From DAOVXM01 sp963746255 (lineage in GTDB: Bacteria; Chloroflexota; Anaerolineae; Anaerolineales; UBA4823), in contig CAVVAJ010000007.1 of NCBI GenBank assembly GCA_963746255.1, forward strand, positions 620,001-684,000: a stretch of 64,000 nucleotides of DNA, written 5' to 3'. Both the position numbers and the translations under genes were made by a program. Below the pieces are notes generated by a model, which saw only the letters and a list, made by a program, of their open reading frames with translations, had not been told where the DNA came from and did not search any database. Positions 27,939 to 37,531 of this stretch are shown here, piece by piece (position 1 is the first letter of the stretch; the number at the start of each line of letters is the position of its first letter).

Positions 27939-29126
27939 ATGAATAATCGATTTCGTACCAATATGCCCAAATTATTGGCCATCGGATTGGTATTACCAAT
28001 GTTGGCAATGGCGTGCCAAGTGGTGATTCCAGACCTTAGCCAACAAGCCGTTTTTCCAGAAGTAATGGTTGAGCCTGTTGCGACAGCACTTGCCATACCG
28101 GTAAACACAACTATTAACGTGCCTGATGATAACCAGATCGATGAGCTGAATCTAGTCGATCTATATTCTGCGGTTAATCCTGCTGTCGTAAATATCACGG
28201 TTTTCACTGAGTCTGACGGATTTTTACTGCCCGAAGGTCAAGGTTCTGGTTTTGTGATTGACGAAGAAGGCGATATTGTAACCAATGCTCACGTGGTTCA
28301 TGGCAGTGAGGAAGTAGAAGTGACCTTCTACGATGGTTCCACTTTCACTGCCGAGGTCTTGGGAGAAGATTTGAACAGTGATCTGGCAGTTGTGAAAGTA
28401 GCTAAGCTGCCTGAAGGCATTACACCATTGACATTAGGTGATATGGATGATTTAGCTGTTGGCCAGGCAGTAGTGGCAATCGGCAACCCCTTCGGTTTGG
28501 AGGGTACCTTGACACTCGGTATCATCAGTGCTCTGGGACGCACAATTCCCGCCCTCACACCTTATTCTATCCCCCAATCGATCCAGACAGATGCTGCCAT
28601 AAACCCCGGCAATTCTGGTGGTCCATTGTTGAATATGGATGGGGAAGTAATTGGTGTGAACGCCCAAATTGAGACTGACGGAACAAGCCGCAGCAATCTG
28701 GGCGTTGGATTCGCGATCCCAGTCAGTATCGTAAAGAATGTAGTCCCAGAATTGATTGCTGATGGAGCATACGAATGGGCCTGGTTCGGTGTCCGAGGTG
28801 GGAATGTCACGCCTGCATTGGTCGAGGCCATGGGATTAGACATGAATAAGGGTGCTTATATCGCCGATGTACTTTCCAATGGTCCAGCTGCAGCTGCTGG
28901 GTTGGAAGGCGCAGAAGGAGTAGAAACAGTTCGTAGGCGTCAGGTGGAAGTTGGCGGTGACATCATTATTGCCATTGATGGAATACCCGTCAACACATTT
29001 GACGATCTACTAATTTACATTGCACTTAAGGCAGTTCCTGGACAGGATGTTATAGTTACTGTTTTGCGCGATGGTGAAACGATTGAAATACCTATCACGC
29101 TGGAAGAACGTCCTACCTCACCCTAA
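27939..29126 (+). CDS. HtrA/DegP-type serine protease, lipoprotein
   Basis: 395 residues. The signal peptide ends in MAMAC with C26 as the likely lipidated residue, then a linker of about 45 residues. The trypsin-like domain shows the catalytic His in VTNAHVV, Asp in LNSDLAVVKV and Ser in NPGNSGGPLL. One C-terminal PDZ domain (about residues 285-388, with GDIIIAIDGIPVNTFDDLL). Quality control of exported proteins. A TATAAT box at 27869-27874 precedes it. Followed by a strong terminator. Confidence 0.93.
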   Translation: MNNRFRTNMPKLLAIGLVLPMLAMACQVVIPDLSQQAVFPEVMVEPVATALAIPVNTTINVPDDNQIDELNLVDLYSAVNPAVVNITVFTESDGFLLPEGQGSGFVIDEEGDIVTNAHVVHGSEEVEVTFYDGSTFTAEVLGEDLNSDLAVVKVAKLPEGITPLTLGDMDDLAVGQAVVAIGNPFGLEGTLTLGIISALGRTIPALTPYSIPQSIQTDAAINPGNSGGPLLNMDGEVIGVNAQIETDGTSRSNLGVGFAIPVSIVKNVVPELIADGAYEWAWFGVRGGNVTPALVEAMGLDMNKGAYIADVLSNGPAAAAGLEGAEGVETVRRRQVEVGGDIIIAIDGIPVNTFDDLLIYIALKAVPGQDVIVTVLRDGETIEIPITLEERPTSP

Positions 29127-29169
29127 ATCCTGGTTACCTCATTACTGTCACTCTGATTAATAAGAAACA

Positions 29170-29200
29170 AGCCACCCCAATTCTGCGGGTGGCTTTTTCT
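29170..29200 (+). terminator. rho-independent terminator after htrA
   Basis: AGCCACCC/GGGTGGCT 8-bp stem with a 9-base loop and a run of five Ts. It may serve both convergent genes. Confidence 0.85.
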
Positions 29201-29222
29201 CTGTTGGATGACTTATCTATTT

Positions 29223-29984
29223 TCAGCTACCAATAATCATTGGCAGCTCTGCTAATGACGCAATTCTGTAATCCGGTTTAATTGTTGCGCGGATATCCGA
29301 GTTGTGAGCTGTTTTAACTCGTCTTGTTATCCAGACGCTTACCATCCCTGTGTTATTGGCACCCAGGATATCGGCTTCTAAGGTATCACCAACCATTACA
29401 ATCTCACCCGGTGAGAAATTCCAATAGTCAAATACTCTTTGAAAGATTCGCTGGTCTGGTTTTCGGTATCGCTCTGCTGCTGATGTTAGGATGAAATCAA
29501 AATATGGTCTGATTCCCGCCTTGTCAACCAACGTTTGCACATCCTCATCATTGCCAGCGTTTGATATCATCCCCATTCGGTAACCAGCCTCGAGTAAAGT
29601 GTTCATTGTCACTAAAGCGTCATCTTCAAGCTGCCAGCGCCGCTGACTTACCGCATACATCTCCGCAAGAGCGCGCTTTAGCTCTTCTCTAGTAATCTGG
29701 TTGTATCCCAAATCAGCCAACGTATTCTGGAGGACGTAGGCAGTTGTCAATTCAATGTGACGGCGACCTCGATCTTCGAAGTAGGCTTGAATTCGAGTGT
29801 GGAACAGGGCAATAAATTCTGCTTCATCGAGGTCGAAACCCTTAGTGATTAGAGACCTGTACAGTTCGGAATAAAGCTCTTCGGCTACCTCATCCCAATC
29901 TCCATTGAAATGCAGTAACGTGTTTCCCAGGTCAAATATCACTCCTTTGAGCTGGGTGGTGGCTTTATCCTCTGCGGTTGTCAT
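29223..29984 (-). CDS. HAD family hydrolase
   Basis: 253 residues with the haloacid dehalogenase motifs: motif I DLGNTLLHF (the second Asp of D-x-D is replaced by N, as in some HAD-IA members, so nucleophile D with an unusual acid position), motif II SNAGN, motif III lysine in RYRKPDQRIF, and motif IV VGDTLEADILGA. The helical cap lies between motifs I and II. Probably a phosphatase; substrate unknown. Its stop lies just after the htrA terminator, on the opposite strand. Confidence 0.85.
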   Translation of the reverse strand: MTTAEDKATTQLKGVIFDLGNTLLHFNGDWDEVAEELYSELYRSLITKGFDLDEAEFIALFHTRIQAYFEDRGRRHIELTTAYVLQNTLADLGYNQITREELKRALAEMYAVSQRRWQLEDDALVTMNTLLEAGYRMGMISNAGNDEDVQTLVDKAGIRPYFDFILTSAAERYRKPDQRIFQRVFDYWNFSPGEIVMVGDTLEADILGANNTGMVSVWITRRVKTAHNSDIRATIKPDYRIASLAELPMIIGS

Positions 29985-29995
29985 CAGTGTTGAAT

Positions 29996-31021
29996 TTAGT
30001 ACCCTTTCTGGGGGTCAATGATGTTGTAGAGTGGGGTATCTGTTAAGTAACGGCGCAGGTTTTCACTGAATAAATCTAGTGCCCGTTCATCATAGTGTCG
30101 GGATACGCCAGAGATATGGGGTGTAATGATCACATTCGGCAGTTTCCAAAGTGGGTTGGTTGAGGGGAGTGGTTCTTCTGGGAAGACATCCAGCGCCGCA
30201 CCCGCAATGACATGTTCTTGGAGTGCGTGTAATAACGCATTCTGATCTACTACTCCCCCGCGGGAGACATCGATTAAATACGCTGAGGTTTTCATCGATG
30301 CGAGTTCGCTGGTACTGATCAAATTCTCTGTTGTCGCAATTTTGGGGACGCAGATTATTACGAAATCGCACTCTTTTAACATCGATTTGAGCGCTTGCGG
30401 AGGATAGAGCCGGAAAACATAGCTGCCATCGGGATCTCCTGTCTCTGCCAAGGCATAACCATAATCTGCTGGGTGCATTGCATCCTTTTTGGTTGCCAGA
30501 ACTTTGGCGCCGAAGGCGTTTAGAATACGGGCGACTTGGCGTCCTACGCTGCCATACCCCACAATCCCGATTGTGCTGTTGCATAGTTCGATTGGTAAAA
30601 AATCTTTCCAGCGGACTTTATTTTCAGGCCAATTCGCACGCTCTTGCAGCGCCCGCAATTTGATTAACTGGCGGCTGAAAGCCAAGATCATCAAGAGTAC
30701 ATATTCTGCGATTTGTGGGCCATGCACACCGCTCATTGTGGTTGCAGTAAGCCCCGCTTTATACAGGATTGGCTCCTTGATAACGTGATCAATCCCCGCC
30801 CAGTGGAATTGAATCCAACGCAGTTTCGGAGCTTGTTCGGGTTTGGGTAATACGGTTGACGTATATAGGATTTCAATGCGCTGCCAGATATCGCCAGGGA
30901 TTTCTCCAGGAGTTTTCACAACCTTGGTATTGAGATTCAGGCGTGGTGAGATATCCTTCAACTCGTTGATCAGATTTTCTTTGAAGGGTAGCGTGAGTAA
31001 TATTTCGATCGGTTCAGTCAT
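29996..31021 (-). CDS. D-2-hydroxyacid dehydrogenase
   Basis: NAD-dependent dehydrogenase of the D-isomer family, 341 residues. The nucleotide-binding motif GIVGYGSVGRQVAR is at about residues 148-161. Catalytic arginine is in VSRGGVVDQ, glutamate in FPEEPLP and histidine in TPHISG. An insert of about 25 residues after the dinucleotide fold is typical of a subgroup with uncertain substrate. Starts 11 bases upstream of the HAD gene on the same strand, so probably co-transcribed. Confidence 0.88.
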   Translation of the reverse strand: MTEPIEILLTLPFKENLINELKDISPRLNLNTKVVKTPGEIPGDIWQRIEILYTSTVLPKPEQAPKLRWIQFHWAGIDHVIKEPILYKAGLTATTMSGVHGPQIAEYVLLMILAFSRQLIKLRALQERANWPENKVRWKDFLPIELCNSTIGIVGYGSVGRQVARILNAFGAKVLATKKDAMHPADYGYALAETGDPDGSYVFRLYPPQALKSMLKECDFVIICVPKIATTENLISTSELASMKTSAYLIDVSRGGVVDQNALLHALQEHVIAGAALDVFPEEPLPSTNPLWKLPNVIITPHISGVSRHYDERALDLFSENLRRYLTDTPLYNIIDPQKGY

Positions 31022-31109
31022 ATTCTTTTTATCTTACGACTATTGATGGATTATTGTACCAACTTTAACATGGTTTTCTGGTTTCAATTTTGGTTTTAGG
31101 GGATTTGTT

Positions 31110-32774
31110 TTAAGATCCATCCTCCAGATGAATTTCTCCTAGGTAACCAATTTCAGCCAAGATTGCTAAGACTTTTTCGAAACTGTTAGGCTGCACCTTG
31201 ATTACTGTCGGTCCTAGCGGTTCACCAAGAAATCTCGCCGCCCGTGACCCCTTCAAAGCTTCTAAGATCTCTGGGGAGCGAACTTTTAATATCAATGCGG
31301 GTTCCATACGGGCTTCTGTACCGTATTTTTCCCATCTTCCCAGAGCACTTTCCATTTTTGGGGGTATTGTCTGCCCGTAGCGCTGCAGCACGCTGAACAA
31401 GTGAGAAATTTTCAGACCCTGCTGTCTTGCTCTCTCGAGTGAATTCGGGCTGACGTGATAGAAATAGGTGCCATCTTTCTCCCCATCCCAGGTGCTGAAA
31501 CGGGCAATTTGATATCGAGCCAACCTAGACATAAGATGATGGATATGTATGTGGGCATCCGATGTAATAACTGCTTTTCTTTCTTTTACCTTCGAGGTCA
31601 AAAGGGGCTCATTATTCAGCAAACTTTTGCTCCAAGCACTTTGTCGGAACGCAATCGCTGTTCCTTCAGGATCTGATGTTGCCAGATCGATTAATCCCAA
31701 CCAATGCATCGGACCGGTAATGAGATACTGTATTAATTGGCCTTCCACCGCATCCCAATTTTCGAACCCCCGTAAAAACTCTCCTGAGTCTTCATCACGG
31801 ATATACCAGGAATCATAATCTCCAGCTGGGCGTTGAAAGTCCGGTTGATGATCTTTAACGCTCCTGATGAAAGTAGGTAAATGCCACCATGTGGTTGCTG
31901 GCAGTACGGCGATCCTCTCAAGCACCATCAATCTGGCGGAGCGGGGCTCGTTCTGCCATTCCCCTTCGAATATCAATCCTGGGATCATTCTCAAATCATT
32001 GAAAACTTCGCTGCTCAACCAGGCTTGAAATAATCTCACCAGCGCATTTCCCCGCGAATCTTCCAGAAAGTCTTTGGCGATCTCTGGAATTGGGAGCAAA
32101 GTCTCATCGATCATTCCCGCGCAGGTCAATAGTGTATTCATGACTGCGATGGTAATGGGATACGGCCCTACGGGGTAGTTCGCTTTCCATTCATTTTCAG
32201 TTTCCTTTAGTATCTCTTCATCTAAACTCATCCGGTGAGCGGCAAGTATCGTTGTCGCGTGGTCAATGATCCGGTCGTTTGCTCGGAAAATATTACGGTA
32301 TTCGTCTGGGGAGGCGGGGCGCCCCAGATTTTGTTTTAGTAGCGGTTCCTCGCTGGGCAGCAGATTTATCAGCTCGGATGGGATGTAGATGTGATCTTGA
32401 GGCCCTTCGATTGTGTCGAAAATACTCATCCCGACAAAACCACGGTACCACAGCAGCTCTGATATAGTCTCTGGTTTCCGGTGTGGTTGCAGGCGGTCTC
32501 TCTGGGCCGGTCCCATTTCGCGGATCGTCCCATAGTGCCTGGAAAAGGGCTGCCAGCGCAGTTTGCCGCCGTTGGCGAGCAGTTCCTGCAGGGCAGCTTG
32601 GCCTTCCTCTGGTAATGCCTCGTATACTTCAGTTAATAGATCTCTATCCAACATGGCTGCATTGAGCTGCTGGACTACCTCTTTCTGGTTATCGATTTCA
32701 ATCCCCCATCCCTCAGCGATTAGGGTTAAGAATTCCCTATCGCGTCCCTGGAGGCTTTGGGTAAGCGTTGGCAT
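31110..32774 (-). CDS. conserved hypothetical protein, possible helicase-associated (XPB/Ssl2-like) domain
   Basis: 554 residues, cytoplasmic, no ATPase motifs. The N-terminal part resembles a winged-helix pair (LQELLANGGKLRWQPFSRH; PETISELLWYRGFVG), and the last 150 residues contain the pattern of Helicase_C_3-type domains, with a repeated short helix-strand unit (ILKVRSPEILEALKGSR and VQPNSFEKVLAILAEIGYL). I am not certain of the family. It stands apart from its neighbours by about 50-90 bases. Confidence 0.45.
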   Translation of the reverse strand: MPTLTQSLQGRDREFLTLIAEGWGIEIDNQKEVVQQLNAAMLDRDLLTEVYEALPEEGQAALQELLANGGKLRWQPFSRHYGTIREMGPAQRDRLQPHRKPETISELLWYRGFVGMSIFDTIEGPQDHIYIPSELINLLPSEEPLLKQNLGRPASPDEYRNIFRANDRIIDHATTILAAHRMSLDEEILKETENEWKANYPVGPYPITIAVMNTLLTCAGMIDETLLPIPEIAKDFLEDSRGNALVRLFQAWLSSEVFNDLRMIPGLIFEGEWQNEPRSARLMVLERIAVLPATTWWHLPTFIRSVKDHQPDFQRPAGDYDSWYIRDEDSGEFLRGFENWDAVEGQLIQYLITGPMHWLGLIDLATSDPEGTAIAFRQSAWSKSLLNNEPLLTSKVKERKAVITSDAHIHIHHLMSRLARYQIARFSTWDGEKDGTYFYHVSPNSLERARQQGLKISHLFSVLQRYGQTIPPKMESALGRWEKYGTEARMEPALILKVRSPEILEALKGSRAARFLGEPLGPTVIKVQPNSFEKVLAILAEIGYLGEIHLEDGS

Positions 32775-32820
32775 TTGTCAGGTGCTCCGCTGGATGTTTC
32801 CTGTGGGTGGTATCTGCTGA

Positions 32821-33732
32821 TCAAGAGATGATCTGTAAGGCGCCCGGCTCTAATTCGATAGCTACTTTGGTGACGTTGTCAGCGAAACCGGAAAAAATTT
32901 CACCGTCGGTGTGAATCGTTAACGGGCGGTCTGACTCCATGAGCAGATTCGAGAGTCTTCCCGTCCGCACATCTGGGAATCGCCCGTGAGTGCCGCGTAT
33001 CACTTCTGGTAGCAAACGCAGCATCCGTAGCCGGGATACTTTGCCAATCGTGGCATAATCGTACATGTGATCATCTGGTTTTGCATCTGGTGCGATCAGA
33101 AATCCCCCACCTTCACGTTTGCCGTTGCAAATGACGAGCATGATTGTCTCATCTTCCCATTCTTCGAGATCGGTCTTCACCTGCAGTCTGGGAGCATCAT
33201 GCTCTAGGATGATGGTTTGCAGTACCGCCATCAGGTAGATCAGATTACCCCGTAGATAAGTGAAGCGGCGTGAGTTGATCGTCGCCTTGGCATCAAAGCC
33301 GATACCCACGGCATTTCCCCAGTAGCGTACTATCCCGCGGTTGTCCGTGATCTTGCCGATATCGATGGGGTGTGGTTTGCCTTGAAAAATCTGGCGTAAC
33401 GCCGTCGTCGGATCAGAGTCCATCCCGATACCATACGAAAAATCATTCCCAGATCCCATTGGGATGACACCCAAACGCGGTCTTTTTTCGGGTGGGATCT
33501 GCATTAAACCGTTGATAACCTCAAGTGCTGTCCCATCACCTCCGACGGCGATGATTAATTCATATCCATTCGCAGCAGCTTGTTTGGCGATTTCGGTTGC
33601 ATGCGCTGGGTAAACTGTTCCTGTCCATTCGACATCACCAAATTCCTCCACCAAAGGTCGGATATCAGCGACGGTGCGCCAGGCTCTCCCTAGGTCAGCA
33701 TTGGGGTTGACGATTAGTTTGACACGTGACAT
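32821..33732 (-). CDS. diacylglycerol/lipid kinase family protein (YegS/BmrU type)
   Basis: 303 residues. The kinase signature GGDGTALEVINGL sits at about residues 63-75 and the second block MGSGNDFSYG at 91-100. NPNADLG at the N-terminus is the usual start of the family. Phosphorylates a lipid such as diacylglycerol, perhaps for phospholipid recycling. Its first codons overlap the end of the DUF429 gene by 19 bases, so the two are coupled. Confidence 0.9.
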   Translation of the reverse strand: MSRVKLIVNPNADLGRAWRTVADIRPLVEEFGDVEWTGTVYPAHATEIAKQAAANGYELIIAVGGDGTALEVINGLMQIPPEKRPRLGVIPMGSGNDFSYGIGMDSDPTTALRQIFQGKPHPIDIGKITDNRGIVRYWGNAVGIGFDAKATINSRRFTYLRGNLIYLMAVLQTIILEHDAPRLQVKTDLEEWEDETIMLVICNGKREGGGFLIAPDAKPDDHMYDYATIGKVSRLRMLRLLPEVIRGTHGRFPDVRTGRLSNLLMESDRPLTIHTDGEIFSGFADNVTKVAIELEPGALQIIS

Positions 33733-34505
33733 TTTTTGTAATATTTACTCTTAAGTACTGGGGTTGGCAAGAGGATTTGGCCTTCTTCTTCATCACCGAT
33801 TAGGCAGGACTTCCCGGGCTTGTTCACAGCCATCCAAGCAGTTAGAGAAGCTGTGAGCGCATCTAATTCTGATGGGCTGGAGAGATCCTCATCCGGCAGA
33901 ATACCGCATAACAGCCGGTGTTTCGTGATCTCTTCGAAGAACCTCATTGGATCTGGCAGGTTGATTCCATTTTCGTATAGGATGAGCTGCCTCTGCAAAC
34001 GACCTTCTATACTGTGTTTGGCAAATGGAATTATACCCAACAGACTCGTGTAGCTGGCATGTGGGTAAACCTCAGTCATCTGGCGCTCAGAGTTGCCGGA
34101 TTTAAAATCTTCGTAACCAATTTTTTCTAACCGCGAATAGAGCTTGAATCCCACCTGCATCCAGTTCGGGCAATCTGATTTATCAGCGCACGTTTGGTGT
34201 ATATTGATATTTGCCTGCCGCAGGAGGTATTCTACTACGCGGAAGTTTGTCCAGCGCGCCGGATTGGGCTGTGGTCTGAGGGCGTCGCGAACCTGCGGGT
34301 CTCGCATTTTACCCTGATTTGGACGTCTTGGAGCGCATACGGCGACAAAGGCTGCTTTCTGACCCGCAACAAAAGCCAGCACCTCATCCATATCAGCTTG
34401 CCCAAGAACCAGCAAGCGCAGGTCGCTGTCCACTGCTGAATACGTGAAAGGTGTCTTACCGGCAGTCGGGTCGATTCCTATGTAAGTGATATTTGTAAAT
34501 AGCAT
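33714..34505 (-). CDS. DUF429 domain-containing protein
   Basis: 263 residues with the RNase H-like opening YIGIDPTAGKTPF of DUF429, a conserved CAPRRPN block in place of the usual DAP-type acidic turn, and a C-terminal SPSELDALTASLTAWM helix seen in the family. Function unknown; a nuclease is possible by fold only. Upstream of the lipid kinase and overlapping it. Confidence 0.75.
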   Translation of the reverse strand: MLFTNITYIGIDPTAGKTPFTYSAVDSDLRLLVLGQADMDEVLAFVAGQKAAFVAVCAPRRPNQGKMRDPQVRDALRPQPNPARWTNFRVVEYLLRQANINIHQTCADKSDCPNWMQVGFKLYSRLEKIGYEDFKSGNSERQMTEVYPHASYTSLLGIIPFAKHSIEGRLQRQLILYENGINLPDPMRFFEEITKHRLLCGILPDEDLSSPSELDALTASLTAWMAVNKPGKSCLIGDEEEGQILLPTPVLKSKYYKKCHVSN

Positions 34506-34530
34506 CTTAATTTTCCATCCTGTGGCTGGT

Positions 34531-35433
34531 CTATATGGCTACGCCGTACATCTGGTCGGGAATAAGGATATCTGGGAATTGCTTTCGAAGATGTACGCGG
34601 GTTTCATAGCAAAGATGGCATGCGTCGGCATACCGGTCTTCATGCGGTACATTGTATTCTTTAACAAGTTCAGCAGGTCCACCTCTAATCAGAGGACGTA
34701 AGATTGGGTTTTTCACTGGCTGGTATCGCGGCCATAGATCTTTAAGCGGCACCTCAAATAGGTTGCCAATCGCGATCCCCTGGCAGGCATGGATATTCCC
34801 AAAAGGATCGATATGCACCCGGCCTGGATTCTTGAAATCCTCCAACGGGCACTCCACGAATTCGTTCCAGCTAACTTTCTCGAGAGCATGTGGCGACAAC
34901 TTTTCAGCAGCCCGCCCCCGGTAGACCACCCCTGATTCCCCCTGCGGCAGCTGTCCTGTTGACTGACTGACATCTTGATTACTGACCTTTGCGATGCTGA
35001 TAAAGCCTACCGGGATGCCTAGCTTTTCGGCTGCTTGGCGGGCATTCATCGCCTGCTGGCTGATTTTTTCGTCAAAATGGTACAGGTCGCTGCTGATGGA
35101 CAAGTCCTGGAGCAATCCTTGGAGTGGGCTCAACCATTCAAGCGCATCCTGCTCGCTGAGCGCCCAATAGCTATTCGTAACCAGGCCAACATTGAATCCC
35201 AGCTCGGCAGCTAGTTGAACCCCGCGTAATAAGGTGGCATAGTATAGAAATGGCTCCCCGCCCTCGAAATAGATCCATTCTATTGCCGGGTATTCCTGTG
35301 CCTGCCCCAAAATTGCTTCAATCTGGCCAAGGTTCATGGCACCGCTTTGCCAGGGGCTGCCCCACACGAAGCAGTGTTCGCACTCAAAAGTACACTGGTA
35401 TGTTTGCAGCAGGTGTAGCCCAACTAGTTTCAT
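34531..35433 (-). CDS. radical SAM protein
   Basis: 300 residues from the second ATG (35433), which fits the usual start just before the first strand. The cluster motif C-x3-C-x2-C is CTFECEHC at about residues 15-22, with YFEGGEPFLY as the GGE/SAM-binding strand. The C-terminal part has cysteines in CPLEDF, HACQG and DACHLC, so a SPASM-like auxiliary cluster is possible. Substrate unknown. Upstream of DUF429 on the same strand. Confidence 0.85.
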   Translation of the reverse strand: MKLVGLHLLQTYQCTFECEHCFVWGSPWQSGAMNLGQIEAILGQAQEYPAIEWIYFEGGEPFLYYATLLRGVQLAAELGFNVGLVTNSYWALSEQDALEWLSPLQGLLQDLSISSDLYHFDEKISQQAMNARQAAEKLGIPVGFISIAKVSNQDVSQSTGQLPQGESGVVYRGRAAEKLSPHALEKVSWNEFVECPLEDFKNPGRVHIDPFGNIHACQGIAIGNLFEVPLKDLWPRYQPVKNPILRPLIRGGPAELVKEYNVPHEDRYADACHLCYETRVHLRKQFPDILIPDQMYGVAI

Positions 35434-35657
35434 AACCAACTCCTATGGGTATGCCCACTACCAACGAGCAGAATGATTACATGGTGTTGCCCTTTTTACA
35501 GCAACGCGCCGCAAATTGGGTACTGCCGGAGCGGAAAAGAATTGCGGTAAGTTGCTTTCAAGCAGTTGTCTTCTTTAGCGCCAATATCAGTTTAGCGCAA
35601 AATAGATAATGGCGCAATAAAAACACCTCAACTCCATATTCAACAGCGGCAAGTGTT

Positions 35658-35686
35658 TTGACTTGCATGGTTGCCTCGGATATACT
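35658..35686 (+). promoter_or_regulatory. sigma70-type promoter of the aldehyde dehydrogenase gene
   Basis: TTGACT (35658-35663), 17-base spacer, TATACT (35681-35686), 62 bases before the ATG at 35748. Best promoter match noted in the window. The rest of 35434-35747 shows nothing else. Confidence 0.7.
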
Positions 35687-35747
35687 ATATAGGGTTTCAC
35701 ACCACATATTTCATCACCCAATTGTTCAGTTTAATAGGAGATTCCGA

Positions 35748-37322
35748 ATGGCAGATAAATTCAAACTAACATACGCAACCATGTTCAATCCCCCCCCTGA
35801 ACTGCATCTACGCTTCGATGAAGCTTTAGCTAATGTAAAATCGAACTTGGGGGTTGAGTATGGCATGCTCATTAATGGACAGGAGCGCTTCGCCGAACAG
35901 AAGTTTAACGACCGGGCACCATCAGACACCGACATTGTATTAGGTGTGTTTCAAAAAGGCACTGCTCAGGATGCCCACGCAGCTCTTGCTGCAGCCAGGC
36001 AAGCATTCCCTGCTTGGAGTCGCCTACCTTGGCAGGAGCGGATTGCCTATTTGCGTAAAGCCGCCGACTTGATTGACGAGCGCATCTTCGCCATCAGTGC
36101 TGTCCTGTCGATGGAGGTGGGGAAGAACCGCATGGAGGCTTTGGGCGACGTTGCCGAGACCGCTGATCTCATCCGTTACGCTTGTTTCCAGATGGAAAAG
36201 AATGCAGGTTTCCAGGTCGCGATGGGGAGTGATCCGCTCGTCGGCTACACTGCGACGAATAAATCAGTGCTCCGCCCGTACGGGGTTTGGTTGGTTATCA
36301 GCCCCTTCAATTTCCCCGGCGCTTTGACCGGTGGCCCTTCCGGGGCTGCGCTTGTTGCTGGCAATACAATTGTCATGAAACCAGCCACCGATACGCCTTT
36401 TACTGTACGCTTATTGGCAGAATGCTTCCGGGATGCTGGGTTGCCGGAGGGGGTATTCAACTATGTTACCGGACCTGGCAGGACGCTCGGGCAGGCTTTG
36501 ATTGAAAGTCCCGAAGTCGATGGCGTTACTTTCACAGGTTCGTACGATGTCGGTATGAACATCTACCGCACCTTTGCTCAGGGTAGATATGTTCGCCCAA
36601 CCATCTTGGAGTTGGGTGGCAAAAACCCGGCTATCGTATCCCGCAACGCCGACTTAGAGCGCGCTGCGATTGGCATTGTCCGCTCTGCTTTTGGCCTCCA
36701 GGGGCAGAAATGCTCAGCCTGCTCGCGGGTCTTCATTGAAGAACCGGTCTATGATGCTCTCGTTGAGAAAGTTGTTGATCTGACCAAAAAATTAAAGGTT
36801 GGCGATCCCACTGCCCAGGATGTCTACTTAGGTCCGGTTGTTAACCAATCCTCTTACGACGATTTCAAGGAGTTCACCGCCGACTTACGCCGCTCGGGGA
36901 AAATTCTCACCGGCGGAAATGTCCTCACAGACGGTATATATGGGAATGGTTATTTCTGCGAGCCGACTGTTGTGACCGACCTGCCGCTTGATCACCGCTT
37001 GTGGAAGCTCGAGATGTTTTTGCCGATCACGACCGTTGCCAAAGTGGAGAGCCTGGAAACCGCTATGCAGCTGGCCAACGATGTTGAGTATGGTTTGACC
37101 GCTGGGTTCTATGGTTCTAAGGATGAAGCCCGCTGGTTTTTTGACCAGATCGAAGCCGGCGTGACCTATGCCAACCGTCCGCAAGGTGCGACCACCGGTG
37201 CTTGGCCTGGCTTCCAGCCCTTCGGAGGCTGGAAAGGCTCCGGTTCTAGCGGTAAGAACGCTGGCGGCCATTACTATCTCCAGCTGTATATGCACGAACA
37301 AATTCACACTTTGATCGACTGA
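35748..37322 (+). CDS. aldehyde dehydrogenase (delta-1-pyrroline-5-carboxylate dehydrogenase type)
   Basis: NAD(P)-dependent oxidation of an aldehyde, likely glutamate semialdehyde. 524 residues from ATG 35748, which has TAGGAG upstream; an upstream frame to 35658 starts inside the promoter. Family blocks: SPFNFPGALTGGPSGAALVAGN, TFTGSYDVG (cofactor binding), catalytic glutamate in LELGGKNPAIV, catalytic cysteine in GQKCSACSR. The N-terminal 60 residues and length place it with the PruA group. A C-terminal block GFQPFGGWKGSGSSGKNAGG is intact. First gene of a plus-strand cluster with CoA-transferase, CPBP and lactate permease genes. Confidence 0.88.
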   Translation: MADKFKLTYATMFNPPPELHLRFDEALANVKSNLGVEYGMLINGQERFAEQKFNDRAPSDTDIVLGVFQKGTAQDAHAALAAARQAFPAWSRLPWQERIAYLRKAADLIDERIFAISAVLSMEVGKNRMEALGDVAETADLIRYACFQMEKNAGFQVAMGSDPLVGYTATNKSVLRPYGVWLVISPFNFPGALTGGPSGAALVAGNTIVMKPATDTPFTVRLLAECFRDAGLPEGVFNYVTGPGRTLGQALIESPEVDGVTFTGSYDVGMNIYRTFAQGRYVRPTILELGGKNPAIVSRNADLERAAIGIVRSAFGLQGQKCSACSRVFIEEPVYDALVEKVVDLTKKLKVGDPTAQDVYLGPVVNQSSYDDFKEFTADLRRSGKILTGGNVLTDGIYGNGYFCEPTVVTDLPLDHRLWKLEMFLPITTVAKVESLETAMQLANDVEYGLTAGFYGSKDEARWFFDQIEAGVTYANRPQGATTGAWPGFQPFGGWKGSGSSGKNAGGHYYLQLYMHEQIHTLID

Positions 37323-37381
37323 GCATTGTGTGGAATTCTGGATCTGGGAATCGCATTGCCAAGCTTGACAGATGTTCATCC

Positions 37382-37413
37382 CTTCCCCTTCTGGATTCAT
37401 TCAGGAGGGGAAG
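37382..37413 (+). terminator. hairpin after the aldehyde dehydrogenase
   Basis: CTTCCCCTTCTG pairs with CAGGAGGGGAAG (a few mismatches in the middle, 8 bp perfect at the base) over a short loop. No T-run, so termination is uncertain. Confidence 0.35.
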
Positions 37414-37531
37414 ATGGCGGTAGGGCTCATTGAAATTATATAAACAATGCGTGAGACAGCTCCCAAGGAGATTCCCGCTCCCATTTCCACCAATTCTAGC
37501 CATCATCACCTGCAAGTAATATAGGTCTTCT